Shown here: positions 1-13,159 of the stretch, in pieces
Layout of the letters: each line of letters begins with the position of its first letter
How positions within the stretch are numbered: position 1 is the first letter of the stretch
NCBI GenBank assembly: GCA_043228905.1
Contig: JBHGNT010000014.1
Coordinates: 15,004,001 to 15,068,000 of the forward strand
Direction of reading: 5' to 3'
Length of the DNA: 64,000 bases
From: Azolla caroliniana
Lineage: Eukaryota; Polypodiophyta
Made by a program: the position numbers and the translations under genes
The notes under the pieces: generated by a model
The model's input: the letters and a program-made list of their open reading frames with translations, nothing else
What the model was told of the DNA's origin: nothing
The model's database searches: none

Positions 1-485
1 TTGACTTTGTGGGCTGATTTTTCTACAAGTTTGGAGGGGTGCTGAGGCAATACAAATCATTTCATCAATATATCTAAATTTCTATTAGGCATATACTTGA
101 CTTCATAGAACTGAAAACTGAATTGATTTTTTATTAGAACTACAGAGGTCAATTTTCATAGTGCATGACAATCCAGATCAAGCGATGATTAAAAACAGCA
201 CTTCCCATCTTGACATGTGCATAACTTGGATGTGACTACTGCTAATGTTATTAATTTCTACATGACTGAAGATTATGGGGTTGACATCTACATTTTAGTT
301 CTAAATCGTAGTGTTCCTGTTTGTGCACATCAAAGAGCTGAGAAAGAAAGAAATATTAACATCTCTAAAAGAACATAATGGCCTATAATACCTAACAAAA
401 CAATTAACTTGTCAAAGTGGGTTTGTCCTGTTGATGGCATGTTATATATATTATGGACATGTGAGAATCATCAATATCATTGCAG

Positions 486-3400
486 ATAATAATGGATGGT
501 ATATCTTCTGGAAGCGAAGTAGGCGGAGCTGGTGGAGCCTCCTCTTATTCTGCTTTAAAGAGACTTGATGAGCAATGGCTAAAGTTGCGCAATAAAATAT
601 CAGGTATCAGTTGCATTTTGATGTCGAACATGTGAACTGTCATTGCATATTGAATAGATGGTTTGCTTATCCCGATCCCAAATGTATTGGGTGTAAATTC
701 ATCTGAAGTGACTCTTGTACATATATGAATGACCTGATAAACATATTAGAACTTTGAACCTTTGTTCTATGATAGTCTTGTTGTTTTTCTGAGCATATAA
801 TTAGCATTACATGTACGTTACTGAAGTTGTGTGGGAGGCCTTTATCATCCACTAACTGGGCGGGTGGAGATTTTGTGATGACAAATGAAATTCTGAGGCT
901 CTTGTATTGAGTAAATTTGTGTTTTTCAATGTTAGGTAATGTATTTCTTTTTCTTTTGCTCGCGTTCTGTATCACCTCGTTTTCTAGTTGTGCATGAGCT
1001 GCAGATTAGTACAAGTTAAAGGTCACAAACAAATCTCCTCTATCTTTATGAGTGAAATATGTGAAGACATTTTGTATTCATCCAGATATAGAATTTTCAT
1101 GATGTCTGTTCATCACAGCTGTATTGACTAATTTTTTTTTGTAGCATCATTTTCATTGTCTTATGTATATCACATGAGGGATACTGTGACCAATTAATGT
1201 ACGCAATAATACGTTAAAGTGGAATATTGGGAGTTTATCCTATATTAGAATAGTTGAAATTTATGTATTAGGGATGGAGCTTGCTTGTAAACATGGGGCT
1301 TGGTTTTAATTTAATGGTTCAAATAAAAATGTAATACATAAGATTGGCGATCAAAGATATTTGTCATGCATTTTATGAACGTTGTTGTTTTTCATATGGG
1401 ATACCCTTTTTGCAGGATCTGGTCCACCTCCAGAAGTTGTTTCTAGGGATTTGGGACCATGTTTGAACAAAATCTCTAAAACAGAACTATTTGATATTAT
1501 TGTTTGTGGAGGTACATTAGGCATATTTATTGCTGCGACCCTGGCTCGTAGAGGTCTTAGGGTTGCTATTATTGAGAGAGGAAGATTGCAGGGGGTATGT
1601 TATAGCTCATAATACACATATATCATTCCAATGAAAAATTAGATATTTCTGTACTTACATCCATTCCTTTCTTCAGCGTGCCCAAGACTGGAACATATCA
1701 CGGAAAGAACTCAATGAGCTTGTTGATATGGGAATTTTGTCATCAGATAGCATTGAAGACATCATTTCCGTAGAGTTTAATCCTGTAAGCACAGTATAGG
1801 TTTACAATAGTATTATTCATGTATGGTTCTGTGTTCAGATTATTTATAAATTGTTCTTCTCTATTTTCAGAATAGATGTGGATTCAAAGGTTTTGATGAC
1901 ATTTGGGTAGAGGACATTTTAAATCTTGGTGTCTCGTAAGAGCCGGGCTTCACTTCTTTATTTCTAATTTGGCTTTGATTTTTTCATAGAGCAGACTTCT
2001 CATACAATATATCACTAATCTGAAAAATCAGTAAGAGTCTTGTTGAGCCTCTTTCTAAGATTTTTTCATGAAACCAAACAATAAGAAGATTAAGTTTTCT
2101 CAGCAATTAACATCTGGAGAAATCCTGAAAAATCTCCATCCAGCTTAGTAAACATGACCAAAGCAAGAGTGCAATGGGATTAAAAAAATTCCTCTTCACT
2201 TTTTTGTACATTCATGTCCAGAATCTAAATTGATTTGGTTAATTAGTGATTCATGCTTCATTAAGGTATCTGGTAGCCTCTTCGATGTTGTTCTGAACTA
2301 TGAAAGAGTTTCTTTATGGTGCTTATAAGTTGATGCATCCTTGTCATGGAACTTTTATGATTAAGATCATTTAACAATAAGTACGTTTATCCATGTTGGG
2401 AATAAGTTGACAATTGGCAGCTCATGTTGTTTGCAGTCCATTAAAGTTGATTGAGCATGTTAAAGAAGTGTTCTTAAAGATGGGAGGCTTGATTTTGGAA
2501 GGTTCAGGCCTGTCAAAAGTCAACATTTATGATGATGCTGCGGTAGTTACCTATGCTGCTATCTTTTAAGGCTTGTCAATGAAGTTTTGGATGAATTCTA
2601 AAAGAAAAGAAGATATAATCGAAATATTAATTCTATCAGAGGGAATAGTACTAAAATATTCGAAACACTGAAAATATCCAAGATTTTTAACTGGATAAGG
2701 ACTACTCAAGAGAGGTCATATATAATTTAGTCACCTAGGATCTGATGTCATATCTTTTCTGGTCCATAGGCCGGAGAAGGACTAAGAAAGATTGAGATAA
2801 GTATGTGTTTTTCTGTAATCATTTGGTACGTGAGTAGGCTGATATCAATTCTTATGCACGTGTTTGTCTGTAATCATGCCAGTTTCAAACTGATCCTGAC
2901 TTCCAAGCATGGAATGGTATCTTAGAAATTTTGATCTATCAGCTCAAGGGCTAGAAGTTAAAAGACAAATTCTATCTGAAATACATGCATACAAGAAGTG
3001 TGTAGTCTTAATCTGTTCTCATGTATTACTGCTATTACAGTTCAAGATTTATGTTCTAACATCATTTTTTACTTCATTAAACTTGAATACAGTATCTGTC
3101 CCATTCTTTATCTTTTTTTCTCTCGCCAAATACCATCTAATCTTTAGATTCCTTTACATATCTTTGAGGCTCAAATTATAAACTCAGATTTGGCAAAGCA
3201 GTCAGAGACAACGTCAGAAATTGTGAGGTTACTGAATATAGATATGATCTATATGCTATTAAATCCATAACTTTTTTTTTATCCAAATTGTAGATAGTAA
3301 CACTTGAGAATGGTCAACAATTATATTCCCGGCTTGTTATTGATGCAATGGGAAACTTCTCCCCCATTATTCAACAGGTAATTACATATTCTCTAATGTG

Positions 3401-6400
3401 TCAACTTGGATGAAACTTCAACCTGTAATGGGCTTTTCTCTCGCTAGATCCGTAGTGGAGAACATCCTGACGGCATTTGTCTTGTTGTGGGAACCTGTGC
3501 TCGAGGTTTCAATAAAAATTTCACAAGTGATGTCATTTATTCAAATCTTCCGGTAATACCAGTGGGTCAGTCTGTCTTACAGTGCTTTTGGGAGGTAAAC
3601 AATTTCTGCTAATTTTGTTTTGTAATTCATTTTTCTATTTTATTTTATTTACGACTCTCCAAATATTTTTTTTTGTAAGACGTAATGTTTGGATGTGATT
3701 CATTTTGAACAGGCATTTCCTGCGGGGTCAGGGTCGAGAGATAGAACTTGCTATCTTTTCTCATATATGGATGTAAAACCTGATTCCCCATCCTTGGAGC
3801 AATTGTTTGAGATTTTCTGGGACCGGATGCCTGAATATCAGGTCAAAATGTTAGTCTTTTATAACATTTTGAAAACGGTTAGATTCATGCAAATTTGTAA
3901 AGATTTTGGCATGAGCCTGCTGTTATTTGCATGTGCCTGTGATACTGCTATTTTTTATCCCAAGTGTTCTATTGTTGCACATGTGCAAAACTCCAGCATT
4001 CGAAGTGAATTTCTTGATTTAAGTTTAAAATGTCATATTAAACCGTTCATGGTTGTTCATCCCACCATCCCATTACCAGATTCAAATTGGCTGGTTTCCC
4101 GGATTGTACATAGGAATCCTCTATCCTTTTAGCCATGTGAGCCAAAATAGCGACCAGTCTCATTACTAAATTTGTTTCTTCTCTCTAGACAGAAGTTACA
4201 ATCTATCAGACTTGAGAGTCTTGCATGTATAGATAACAAGTTCTTTAGTCACTTCTTGTTTACTTTTTATGTAGTTACTTGAGAGTTTTGGTTTGATGTC
4301 TGAAAAAGATGAGACAGCATTTTAAGATGTAAGCTCTTATTTGGTCTTATAGGTCATTTTGGCCTCTTAAAAGACATTAATATGTATTTCTTTCTGATTT
4401 TTCTGTCTGAATGAAATTGCAACTAACTGGAAAGAACCATCGCTGCATGATGCTGAATTCTATCCCCTACCACATTGATACTGAATTACTTGAGTACAAT
4501 GATTTCCTTGCATTTTGACACAGCACACATTCTTTTGACAGGACAATAACTACCATAAAATCAGGTGTATTTTCTAAAAATGTGCATATGTATAACGTAG
4601 GTATCAGAAGAATTTTAGACACATTTCGTGGGAAGTTGATGAATTTGTTTCAGCCTTTGCCACACAATGTCATGCTTCTTTCTATTTGACATGGTCAATT
4701 TACCTAAACATATTCTGCAGAATGTCAATTTGGATGAGTTGGAAATCTTACGGGTCTTATTCGGTATCTTTCCAACATATCGTGCAAGGTACCAGCTCTG
4801 CTTAGTCAAGATACTGTGTTGTATTAATTGTTCATTCTTGTTAGAATTTTGGGATTCTGTGTTCACCTTTTCTACAACAATTTTATAAATAAAGTGAAAA
4901 AAAAAATGTCACTGAATAGTTCTGATGCTGCAGTCCTTTACCTGCAGCATATGATCGTGTATTGCAGGTAATACTATCCATCTTATGTAATTCTCCATTT
5001 GGATCAAGGGCTATTTCAGACTCCTTATCCTCTTTTGCAGGTTGGCGATGCTAGTGGAATTCAATCCCCAGTTTCTTTTGGTGGATTTGGAAGCATGACA
5101 CGCCATCTGGGAAGGTTAACTCATGGTAATTTTGTTTCTTTCTTCTTACTTGCAATAACAGAATCTACTGCTACTTTGTTACATAAATATTTGTGTTTCT
5201 TTTCTTCTAAATCAAAAACCAACCGAACATATGACATTCATGAGAGTGCTTTAGGAGAAATCAAGTACTGAAAGATTTTATAGACAACTGCAAGTACATT
5301 ATTCACTATCAACAACGCAATCCAAATACAAGATTCATCATTTTCTGTTTTTGGTTTCCATCTATAGGACATTTTCTGTACACTGAACTTTTCTAACTAT
5401 GTAACATGAATACAATTCCTGGTTTAATGAAAAAAACCCTGGAAAGGTTTCCTCTAGCAAGCAGACTGTCAATAAAGGATTTGTTTAAGTTAATATTTAT
5501 ACCAGGTGATTTGAGACTGGAACCATTCCTTGAAAACAGTATAGATCCAATTGTTGATTTCTTTGAGCTCATCAAGCAGGGATCTCAGAATCACTTGATG
5601 AAGATCTTCTGGATAAAGAGAGTCTGGCTCTCCTGAACCCGTACATGGTATGGATGCTGAATATTAATATATTTAACTTCACTACTTTTCTCATATTAAA
5701 ACAAATGTTTTTGCAGCCAAATCTTAGTGCATCTTGGCTTTTTCAAAAGGCAATGTCAGCCCAAAATAGCTTGATTCAAAACCCTGATTTCATTAATACA
5801 CTCCTTGCAACCAATTTTCAGTCCATGCAGGTATGTGTATTAAGTGTAATTCATGGTACAAAGTGATTAAGCTTCTAACATAAGGTTCAACAAATGCGTA
5901 TGTGAACGCAAAAGAGCGTGCGCGCGCGCACACACACCCCCCCCCCTGAAGCTTGTAAGAACAAAAATATTTTTTGGTTGCATCGCTTCATATGAAGCTT
6001 GCGTTCTTTTCCATTTTTTCTCTATTTCTTAGCTGATACATTATCACTCTCTGGAAAGAACTGAGAAGCTTCCTGATGCAGGGATATGGAGACGCTGTTT
6101 TGAGACCTTTCTTACAAGTAAGTGTAAATGGTAGTACCTAATGTTTTGTATCAGACCATCTTCGTGGAGTGACAGCAAATTACAAACAAATTCCATGTTT
6201 TGGCCTCAATCAGGATGTTATACAATTTGGGCCTTTGACAAAGACATTGGGATCAGTTATTCTTAGAAGACCTGATATTTTGCCATCCATTTTTAAGCAG
6301 GTACGTATGCATAAGAGGGAGGGAAGCAATTTGTTTTTCATTATTATACGTTGATAATAATGCATATAGGTAACCAGGTTAGTGTTCGTGGTCCTAATGC

Positions 6401-7017
6401 TTTTCGTAACTTCTGTAAGTACATGAGGGATGAATGTATTATGTAAAGTGCCTTATGTCTAAACTCAAAAATGACACTTTCTTTATGAGGTGTACACATC
6501 TATTACATTTTCGAAAAAGGTACTTATGGGACAAATATGAGGGGAAACTATACATATTAACATGAATATGGAATCATATGCTGTGAAGTATGGAATCGAT
6601 TTTTTGCATGTTAAAAGGGACATTGATAATACATGATGGTGTTTATGCTTCATATTTGCCATTTTTTTGTACATTAAAAATATGAAGATATGGTAACTAT
6701 GTTTTATAATTCATTTCTGTAATAGGTTGGGTTGAAATCAATATTGGAGTGGGCATTACACTTTGTGATGCTTGGGGTGTACACATTTCTCTTCATTGGT
6801 GTATCCCCCTTGTTATTGTAAGTGAACTGTGTCCGTCATTTGATTGTTGATTTGAAAATTTAATATGCATGGAATGATTTTGAATTAAAAAACAATGGGG
6901 CCTTTCGAGGGAAATTTCAGACCTTGGATTTCAAATCTTCCAAGGAAAGAGAGATACATATGGCGACGTCGACTGGATTCTTGGAAATATGGTTCTGGAT
7001 TGGACTACAAAATGTAA
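486..7017 (+). CDS. Lycopene beta/epsilon cyclase-like FAD oxidoreductase (5'-truncated by window edge)
   Basis: Seventeen exons with GT..AG borders join in one frame to 538 residues plus a TAA: 486-603, 1416-1594, 1677-1784, 1871-1935, 2437-2542, 3294-3377, 3448-3594, 3713-3841, 4721-4788, 4934-4967, 5041-5125, 5580-5647, 5717-5830, 6082-6117, 6214-6300, 6726-6817, 6921-7017. The second exon holds the Rossmann FAD-binding start (DIIVCGGTLGIFIA, then an acidic strand end IIERG). Later come RLVIDAMGNFSP, the AFPAGSG block and VGDASGIQSPVSFGGFG, the cyclase-like second flavin contact. A hydrophobic stretch (ALHFVMLGVYTFLFIGVSPLL) lies near the C-terminus. The family is the plant protein annotated 'lycopene beta/epsilon cyclase protein', distinct from the true LCYB/LCYE enzymes; its substrate is not established and plastid location is inferred. 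The Met at 492 may not be the start, because the frame stays open back to the splice site at 485. Exons 6082-6117 (36 nt) and 4934-4967 (34 nt) are very short. Confidence 0.88.
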
Positions 7018-9497
7018 GCATTAAGAGCAAAAGGTTTAGAATACATGGGGAACTAAGGATACCATGATTGGCACGTATGATATTGAGTTGTCGTCATTTT
7101 ATTTGAAGCACTCTCCAAATATAAAAGCATAACTCAATATTTCAAATGCCCTTCCTATGAAAGCACAAATGTATCTATTCTTGATTTTGCTCAACTTGAA
7201 ATAGTAAAAGAACCTTTAAATGTAAATGATTGACCATCTAATTGTTGCTGAAGAAATGGGTTCTCTGCCTAAATTATAATGCTATGCTGGGACCTTCAAT
7301 GTGGTTGGAGGTTGAGAAACACTAAAAGTGTCATATCACAGCTTTCACATGAATGTTAGAAAAAGGGTTGAACAGATTTGGTGGAGTGTTGCAGCTCTGA
7401 GAGTAACTTAGGCCCTTAGTGTTAGAAACTTAAGATATCCTCGCCTTCAGTGTTTGAAACTTAAGATATCCCCATGATCAGCCTGTGAATTACATTCCTT
7501 CATATCTTAACATTCCACATCCGATTTCACATTTGATATTTCATATCCATGTATTATAGCTACCTTTTCATTAGATATTAATGTTAAATGTTGATCTTTT
7601 GTGCTTCTTCCTCATGCTAGCTACCTATTCATTGGAATTACTTCATTCCTAATGCTAGCGACCTTTTCATCCATTAAGCCCAAGTTAGGAGAGGTGAACA
7701 TGAAACTTATTGGTTATGCCCATGAAAGGTCCATTGCTTTATTAGCATACAGAGAAGTGAAATAAAAATGCTAGTTAATTTCATTAAAAAGGCAAGAATG
7801 ACCTTGAGAGGGAATTGCAAATACTTGAATGACATTGCTAACCATAACGATGATTATATTTGGGCAATAACAACATGAAGTATCTCTCACCCTTACTCAA
7901 GAGAAAGCTTACCTCCTGATCTAGCTAGCTACAAAGATAGAAGTGAAGAAGAAAGAGGATGTGAACATCAAAGCAAAGAGAAAGGAACTGGAAGAAGTGA
8001 AGATGGCAAAGAACAATATTACTTTGTGGACTAGGAACTATGGAACCATCTCCACATCTGATGGGTAAACATTTTTGGAGTCAAGGATTGGTATACCTAG
8101 GAATGTGCACTTATTAAACATTTTTGTACACCTAAACACTCCATGGAAAGAAAAGAATAATTGTAGTGCTAAGGAAAGGGACAAAGGAATAGAGAGACTT
8201 GTGGGACAATGTGAAATGACCCAAGGGAATTGTAAAAGCTATAAAAGATACTTACATAATTCTTTTAAGTTTCTTTTTTACATTTATTAAACCTGAGCTG
8301 GATATATCATATTATGCCTCTCTTAATACCTTCATCTTTCATTAGTTATTATTGGCCTAATTGGTGGTTGTAACTCTTGAAGAATATTTCCAATCCCTCA
8401 ATCAAGCACTTTGTTGCTTTAATCGATTACATTTCTTGAGTATAATATTTAAGTGATTAAGTATGTTAGGTTAAGCCTCACCTCTTGAATGTGTGTTTGA
8501 GTGATGTTTAGAATTTTCTTACTCGTTTACTAGCATTTTTTAGTAGTCTTAGGAGTGTATTGACACCGCTACTTGTCTCTCCAACTATATGACTCAAACT
8601 AATAATATGGAAAAGAAACAGACGTTAAGGAAAAGAATGGATTAATGGTGCTTAAACACACTGACCACCCCCCGAGTGATGGGCATGATACACAAAATAC
8701 CATTAGAATACCATGCCACTAAATATTACCTTATGTTATACTTTGGTTGTTGGATAACATATATGAAGAAGAGAGTTTAGCCTCACCAATAGTCTTGAGT
8801 GTGTCTCACGATTCTTTATATTGCACGCATTTTTTTGAACCTTTAGATGGAATGTGGAATATAAGGAGAAACTTCTAAAACTCATTTAAAGCATTTCAAA
8901 TGGGTAGCCAATAGTAGTGTATAAGACTTTTTCCTAGTGGATGTAATAAGTATTAAGTCACTCAACATGAATTGGTGCAAATCAAGAAGAATTACAATGT
9001 AAATATGTTGTGAGTTGTTAACCTCATGGGACAAACTCAAAGCTCATGTTGCTTGGATATCTCAAACACCTTCAACCTAAATTAAATATTTAGGCACCTG
9101 GTTTCCCATAAAGTAATGGATACAAAATTTGGACATATAATTGGAATTTCTTCAATGAATCATTATATTAAAGTCAAAATCATGTAGGATTGTTGTTATA
9201 CTCTAATATGTTTGTAATTGAGGTATTAGCTATTCAAAAGACTATTAAATATCTTTCTCCCAATATGTCAATGATGCACCGACCTAAATGTGAAATGTAT
9301 TATATCTACATTGAGAATATAATTGGCCAAACACTCCATTCACATAATTAAATTGAGAGGTTCAAGTAAAATGGAACTAACATTAGTATTTTTCAAGTAC
9401 CATTAAACAAGATTGAAAGGTGAAATACACACATTGTTAATGAGCTAGAGCATAAGGACTACAAATTTATTTGGAGGCCTCCAAACGCTTTAGTTAC
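7018..9497. other. Intergenic, no supported gene
   Basis: AT-rich spacer between the cyclase-like gene and the small secreted-protein gene. Short open frames (for example 8075-8290) have no recognisable domain or splice context. A short duplication (roughly GTGTTTGAAACTTAAGATATCC) is visible around 7419-7475. I see no LTR, terminal inverted repeat or RNA gene that I can support. Confidence 0.5.
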
Positions 9498-10205
9498 CTA
9501 AGGTATTTGAACTTGTCCATAAGTGAGATCGTGGTTGCCATTGATTGAGAAGGAATCAAATGGGGAAGATCCTTGTTGTTGCGCCGAGGATGGTTTTTCA
9601 AAATAATGACTATTGAAATTATTTTGATCGACATCAATATTATTCTCATGTATAGGTGTAGTGACAACATCATTAAATGAGTTCATGTTTTGATTGGGAG
9701 AATATGGACCAAAACTTGAACTTTGAAACGAGGTGTCATCCCTTGGTTGAAACGGATTCTTGTATGAAAAGTTTGGCGTAGGCAATGACTTCGAAAATGT
9801 TGGGTAGCCATTACTAGCATCATTTAGTGGAGAGTTACTTTTATCCTTTTGATTGTAATCCACATATTGGGTTGTGAGTTCACTTTGATATTGAGCTTCG
9901 TTGATGGTGCCATCAACTTGTTTTTCAGACATTGTGTCATAATTAAATGGGTTGCTGCCATAATTGTTGGTAGGATTAATGAGCCTATTTTGAGGGGTGT
10001 CAAATGCATTATAAAATGTTGGTGTTGATGGGCTTTGGCTAGTGTAATGCCTTATAGGTTCACTTAATAAAATATGGACAGGCAATTTAATCATTGTCTT
10101 TCTATGGCTTTCAACAATAAGAGGCAAATACAATGCAAGCAAGAAGAACATAATACATACAGAAAACCTAACCATGATAATGCAAAAATGATGAGAAACT
10201 ATCAA
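9498..10205 (-). CDS. Small secreted Asn/Ser/Pro-rich protein, unknown function
   Basis: An intronless frame of 235 residues. The N-terminus has a strong hydrophobic signal-peptide-like core (FSVCIMFFLLALYLPLIV) followed by ESHRKT, so secretion is likely. The mature part is low-complexity, rich in Asn, Ser, Pro, Gln, Phe and Tyr, with recurring NPF, YSPN and NNF-type elements. It has no cysteine pattern, no second membrane segment and no catalytic motif I recognise. A TATAAAAG box on the minus strand at 10226-10233 lies so close to the first Met (10205) that transcription may start near it. In that case the second Met at 10175 (MVRFSVCIMFF), which directly precedes the hydrophobic core, may be the real start. 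Composition loosely recalls secreted cell-wall proteins, but I do not recognise a family. It could also be a lineage-specific or non-functional frame. Confidence 0.55.
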   Translation of the reverse strand: MIVSHHFCIIMVRFSVCIMFFLLALYLPLIVESHRKTMIKLPVHILLSEPIRHYTSQSPSTPTFYNAFDTPQNRLINPTNNYGSNPFNYDTMSEKQVDGTINEAQYQSELTTQYVDYNQKDKSNSPLNDASNGYPTFSKSLPTPNFSYKNPFQPRDDTSFQSSSFGPYSPNQNMNSFNDVVTTPIHENNIDVDQNNFNSHYFEKPSSAQQQGSSPFDSFSINGNHDLTYGQVQIP

Positions 10206-10225
10206 GGAAAAGTAAAGCAGAACGT

Positions 10226-10233
10226 CTTTTATA
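10226..10233 (-). promoter_or_regulatory. Possible TATA box of the small secreted-protein gene
   Basis: TATAAAAG on the minus strand, about 20 bases before the first Met and about 50 before the second Met of the 9498-10205 frame. A plant TATA box usually lies about 30 bases before the transcription start, which favours the second Met. Inference from position only. Confidence 0.35.
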
Positions 10234-12559
10234 CATCAACAAGTTGGCCTTGTGACATTCTTCTATTTCCCAACATCATACGCAAAGTGGTTATGATAAC
10301 TTGCAAGGAAAAGGGGATCTAAATTTGGGAAACCTTGCCAAATTTGTAAGCAAAGGGGATTTACATGATGTAAATGGAAGCATGGAATCAAATACAAACA
10401 TTTCCACTATCATATTTAGATATGTGTGCATTATGATCATGCATACTTTCATAACATGGTTTCTAGGAAGGTCCCTAGCATCACAATATGTACTCCCCCA
10501 AGAAATACATTTATATGGATGTGTGCTCGAATCCCTCTAATGTTTTTTTTTGTACTTTGACTATAGTCCACTATTCGACAAATCATATGAAGCTTAAATA
10601 AATGAGGTTGCAATTTATTACTATGCATTCGCCACATAGATTCATGTTTCATTATGTCATCTTTTATCCTAGATTTTTTGTTACTCTAATCCAAAATAAT
10701 GGTGGTGACTAGCTTTCAACGTAATGTGAGCAACTTCGTAAGACTGCCTTTATTATTTGTTAAATATCTATTTTTAATATCGAAGATGTATCTAAATTCT
10801 AAATATCTTAAAAAGGGGAATTGGAGCAATAATGAAAAGCATTGGGAAGGTAATATTTATTCCATAACTTGGTAGTCATCCACTAGTGCACAAGAGTCTA
10901 AACAAGTTTCTTGTGTCTATTTGATGATGGAGATCACTTCGGATTGCGTCGTTTGCTCCATTGCTATGGATTAGTAGCATTCAGATATGCACTAGAATTT
11001 CAACTAGTATGCTTACATAAGTCCAAAATTACATATATGTGCTTGGTCGAAGTATAGTGTCTATTTAAACCTTAATGTGTATATATATGTGAGATTACAA
11101 AGCTTAATTTACGGCAATTAAGGACTAAGTTTCACTAATTACAATGGAGAACAATCAATTCCCTTCTAATTAGTATTTAAGCATGTAGTAAAGTAAGTTA
11201 ACTACTCATTGAATTGAATAGATTTTACAATTTCTTTATCGTTGATATTCATACATATTTGATTGCGTAAACAACTTGCAAGGATAATATGAGCTTTTGA
11301 TATCGAGGGCATCTCTCTAACACATACCAATTATAAGCATATAGTTTGGAAACATTTTGTAGCAATATAATCATTGAAACTTTTGGAAACTACAAAGAAA
11401 CGTAGCACTTTTGTTGAAGTGATCAGTCCTTCGCAAAGTAGCCATATTGAATGGGTCTTCGAGAGAAACGTAAAACAAAGCGTAATTTAATCGTGGTTTT
11501 TGTGCTCCTATACAAGATGATGCAAGTCACAACTTTAAGTCTACCTTTATTTAAAGTTCACATGGAATAATGACATTCCAACTTTATAGAACCATATTCC
11601 CTGCATGGAATAAGAAAAATTAAAGAACGCGTGTTTCAAAAAGAAACCAAAGTCTTGATTAAAGCATGCTACAAACATGACAAAACTATAGTCGAGTAAA
11701 CTAGGCAAAAAAAAGGTTGATGGTAAGAAATGAGCATTAAGTCAACCACAACCTAAACATATACGATTGGAGACAAGATATGTTGTTTCTTGGTATTATA
11801 TTGAGATAACAACTCAACGAAATGTTTACTTGTGCCCCATTCTCGCATATAGTATAATGGAATATGTCATGGAACATGAAGAATATTAGACGCGTCTAGA
11901 GAATTTTGGTATACTTGGAATGAAGATTAACATTTGGACCTTCTGTGACTACTAAACTCCTTTGATAACCACAAAGTTCAACAAACCAAACAAGGTTGGA
12001 AGGTTCTAGAATGTGCACTATAACAGTAAAAAGAAGGCAAAAATAAAATTGAACTCGAAAACAAGATTCGAGTTGTGCAACAATGGTAGGACAGTAGAAT
12101 AGATTAGGGGAACTACAAATTCTATACCATGACCTTAGGATGCAAGAGGAAGGTCATAGATGTATGTACCACGGAGATTAATTAGGAGCTAATTCTCATT
12201 ATGAACCTTCAGAGTCTTATGAACCACACGAGGTTCTAATTTGGAAGTCCAAACTATGGAAGGGAGTGAAGTTCGAAGCAAACATATGTCCTTGTCTTTG
12301 AATGTTTGAAGTCTTGACACAGACACACATATACAATGGAGAGTGCCACGCTTGAGAGCAAAGCAAGCATTCATTAGTCCACAGTTGCAAGTGTGAACAT
12401 GACATTTTTCGCTTTGTCTAGTTCTTGCCACTTTGTGTGAGGATAAAAAGTAAGAATTGGACATAGGGGCGAATGGAGGAATTTGATTTGGCTCTTTTAA
12501 GTGGATGAATTCATTATATGGTGGATGATCGATATGCCTTCTTTGATGAAGCTAAATGT
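10234..12559. other. Intergenic, nothing recognised
   Basis: AT-rich sequence without a supportable coding region. The open frames at 12189-12464 on the minus strand are short, overlap each other in two frames and show no domain. Confidence 0.45.
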
Positions 12560-13075
12560 TGGGGAGTCGGAATTGGTAACGATTCGGTTTCGGCCTAACT
12601 GGTAGCCAAATCGATTAAGCCTTAACGGGTTTGGGAGTTTTCAAACTTGAACCGAATTGGCTCCTAAACTGGTTAAGCCTTAACCGATTGAGTCCAAAAC
12701 GGTTTGGTTCGGCTTGAGCCACCCCAAACCAAGCTCAAACCGATTAAGGACGCGCAAGCCTGAATTGAGCCAAGCTGAACCGTCAATTCGCCAAACCATC
12801 CCGGTTTGGCCTAGTCCAAACCAACCAAACCGGTTAAGCCTTAACTGGTTTGGGAGTTTTCAAACTTGAAAATTTGGTTTATCCAAATTGATTAAGCCAC
12901 CCGCCGAGCCCAAGTGAGCCCACCCAAACCAAGCTCAAACCAGTTAAGGAGGCGCAAGCCTGAGCCGGTTTGGTTCGGCTTGAGCTCACCCAAAAACCAA
13001 GCTCAAACCGGTTAAGGAGGCGCAAGCATGAGCCGAACCGCCAATCTGCCAAACCGTTTAATAATGGTTTAATGG
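12560..13075. repeat. AACCGGTT-rich degenerate repeat block
   Basis: Several divergent copies of a unit built from GGTTTGGTTCGGCTTGAGC, CCAAACCAAGCTCAAACC and GGTTAAGGAGGCGCAAGCC, seen near 12661-12803, 12905-12975 and 12975-13060. A second motif (GGTTAAGCCTTAACCGGTTT-like) recurs near 12610, 12680 and 12835. It is more GC-rich than its surroundings and full of short inverted repeats. The copies differ by substitutions and small indels, so this is an old repeat of unknown class. Confidence 0.65.
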
Positions 13076-13159
13076 CTCGGTTTAGGCTTGAGCCGATACG
13101 GTGCTGAATCCTTTTACGAGTGGGCTCCAGAGTCCAGACCTTTTGGTATTGAAGGCAGG

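Noticed and set aside
1-485. Further upstream exon of the cyclase-like gene
   Set aside because: No clear coding block with matching splice sites; the upstream exons are probably outside the window.
2885-3000. Possible extra exon in the cyclase-like gene (EWYLRNFDLSAQGLEVKRQ)
   Set aside because: Direct splicing 2542 to 3294 keeps phase and family sequence continuity. The segment has no matching conserved block and only a weak donor.
5910-5950. GCGCGC/CACACA/CCCC stretch as a possible Z-DNA or regulatory site
   Set aside because: Short simple sequence in an intron; nothing links it to a function.
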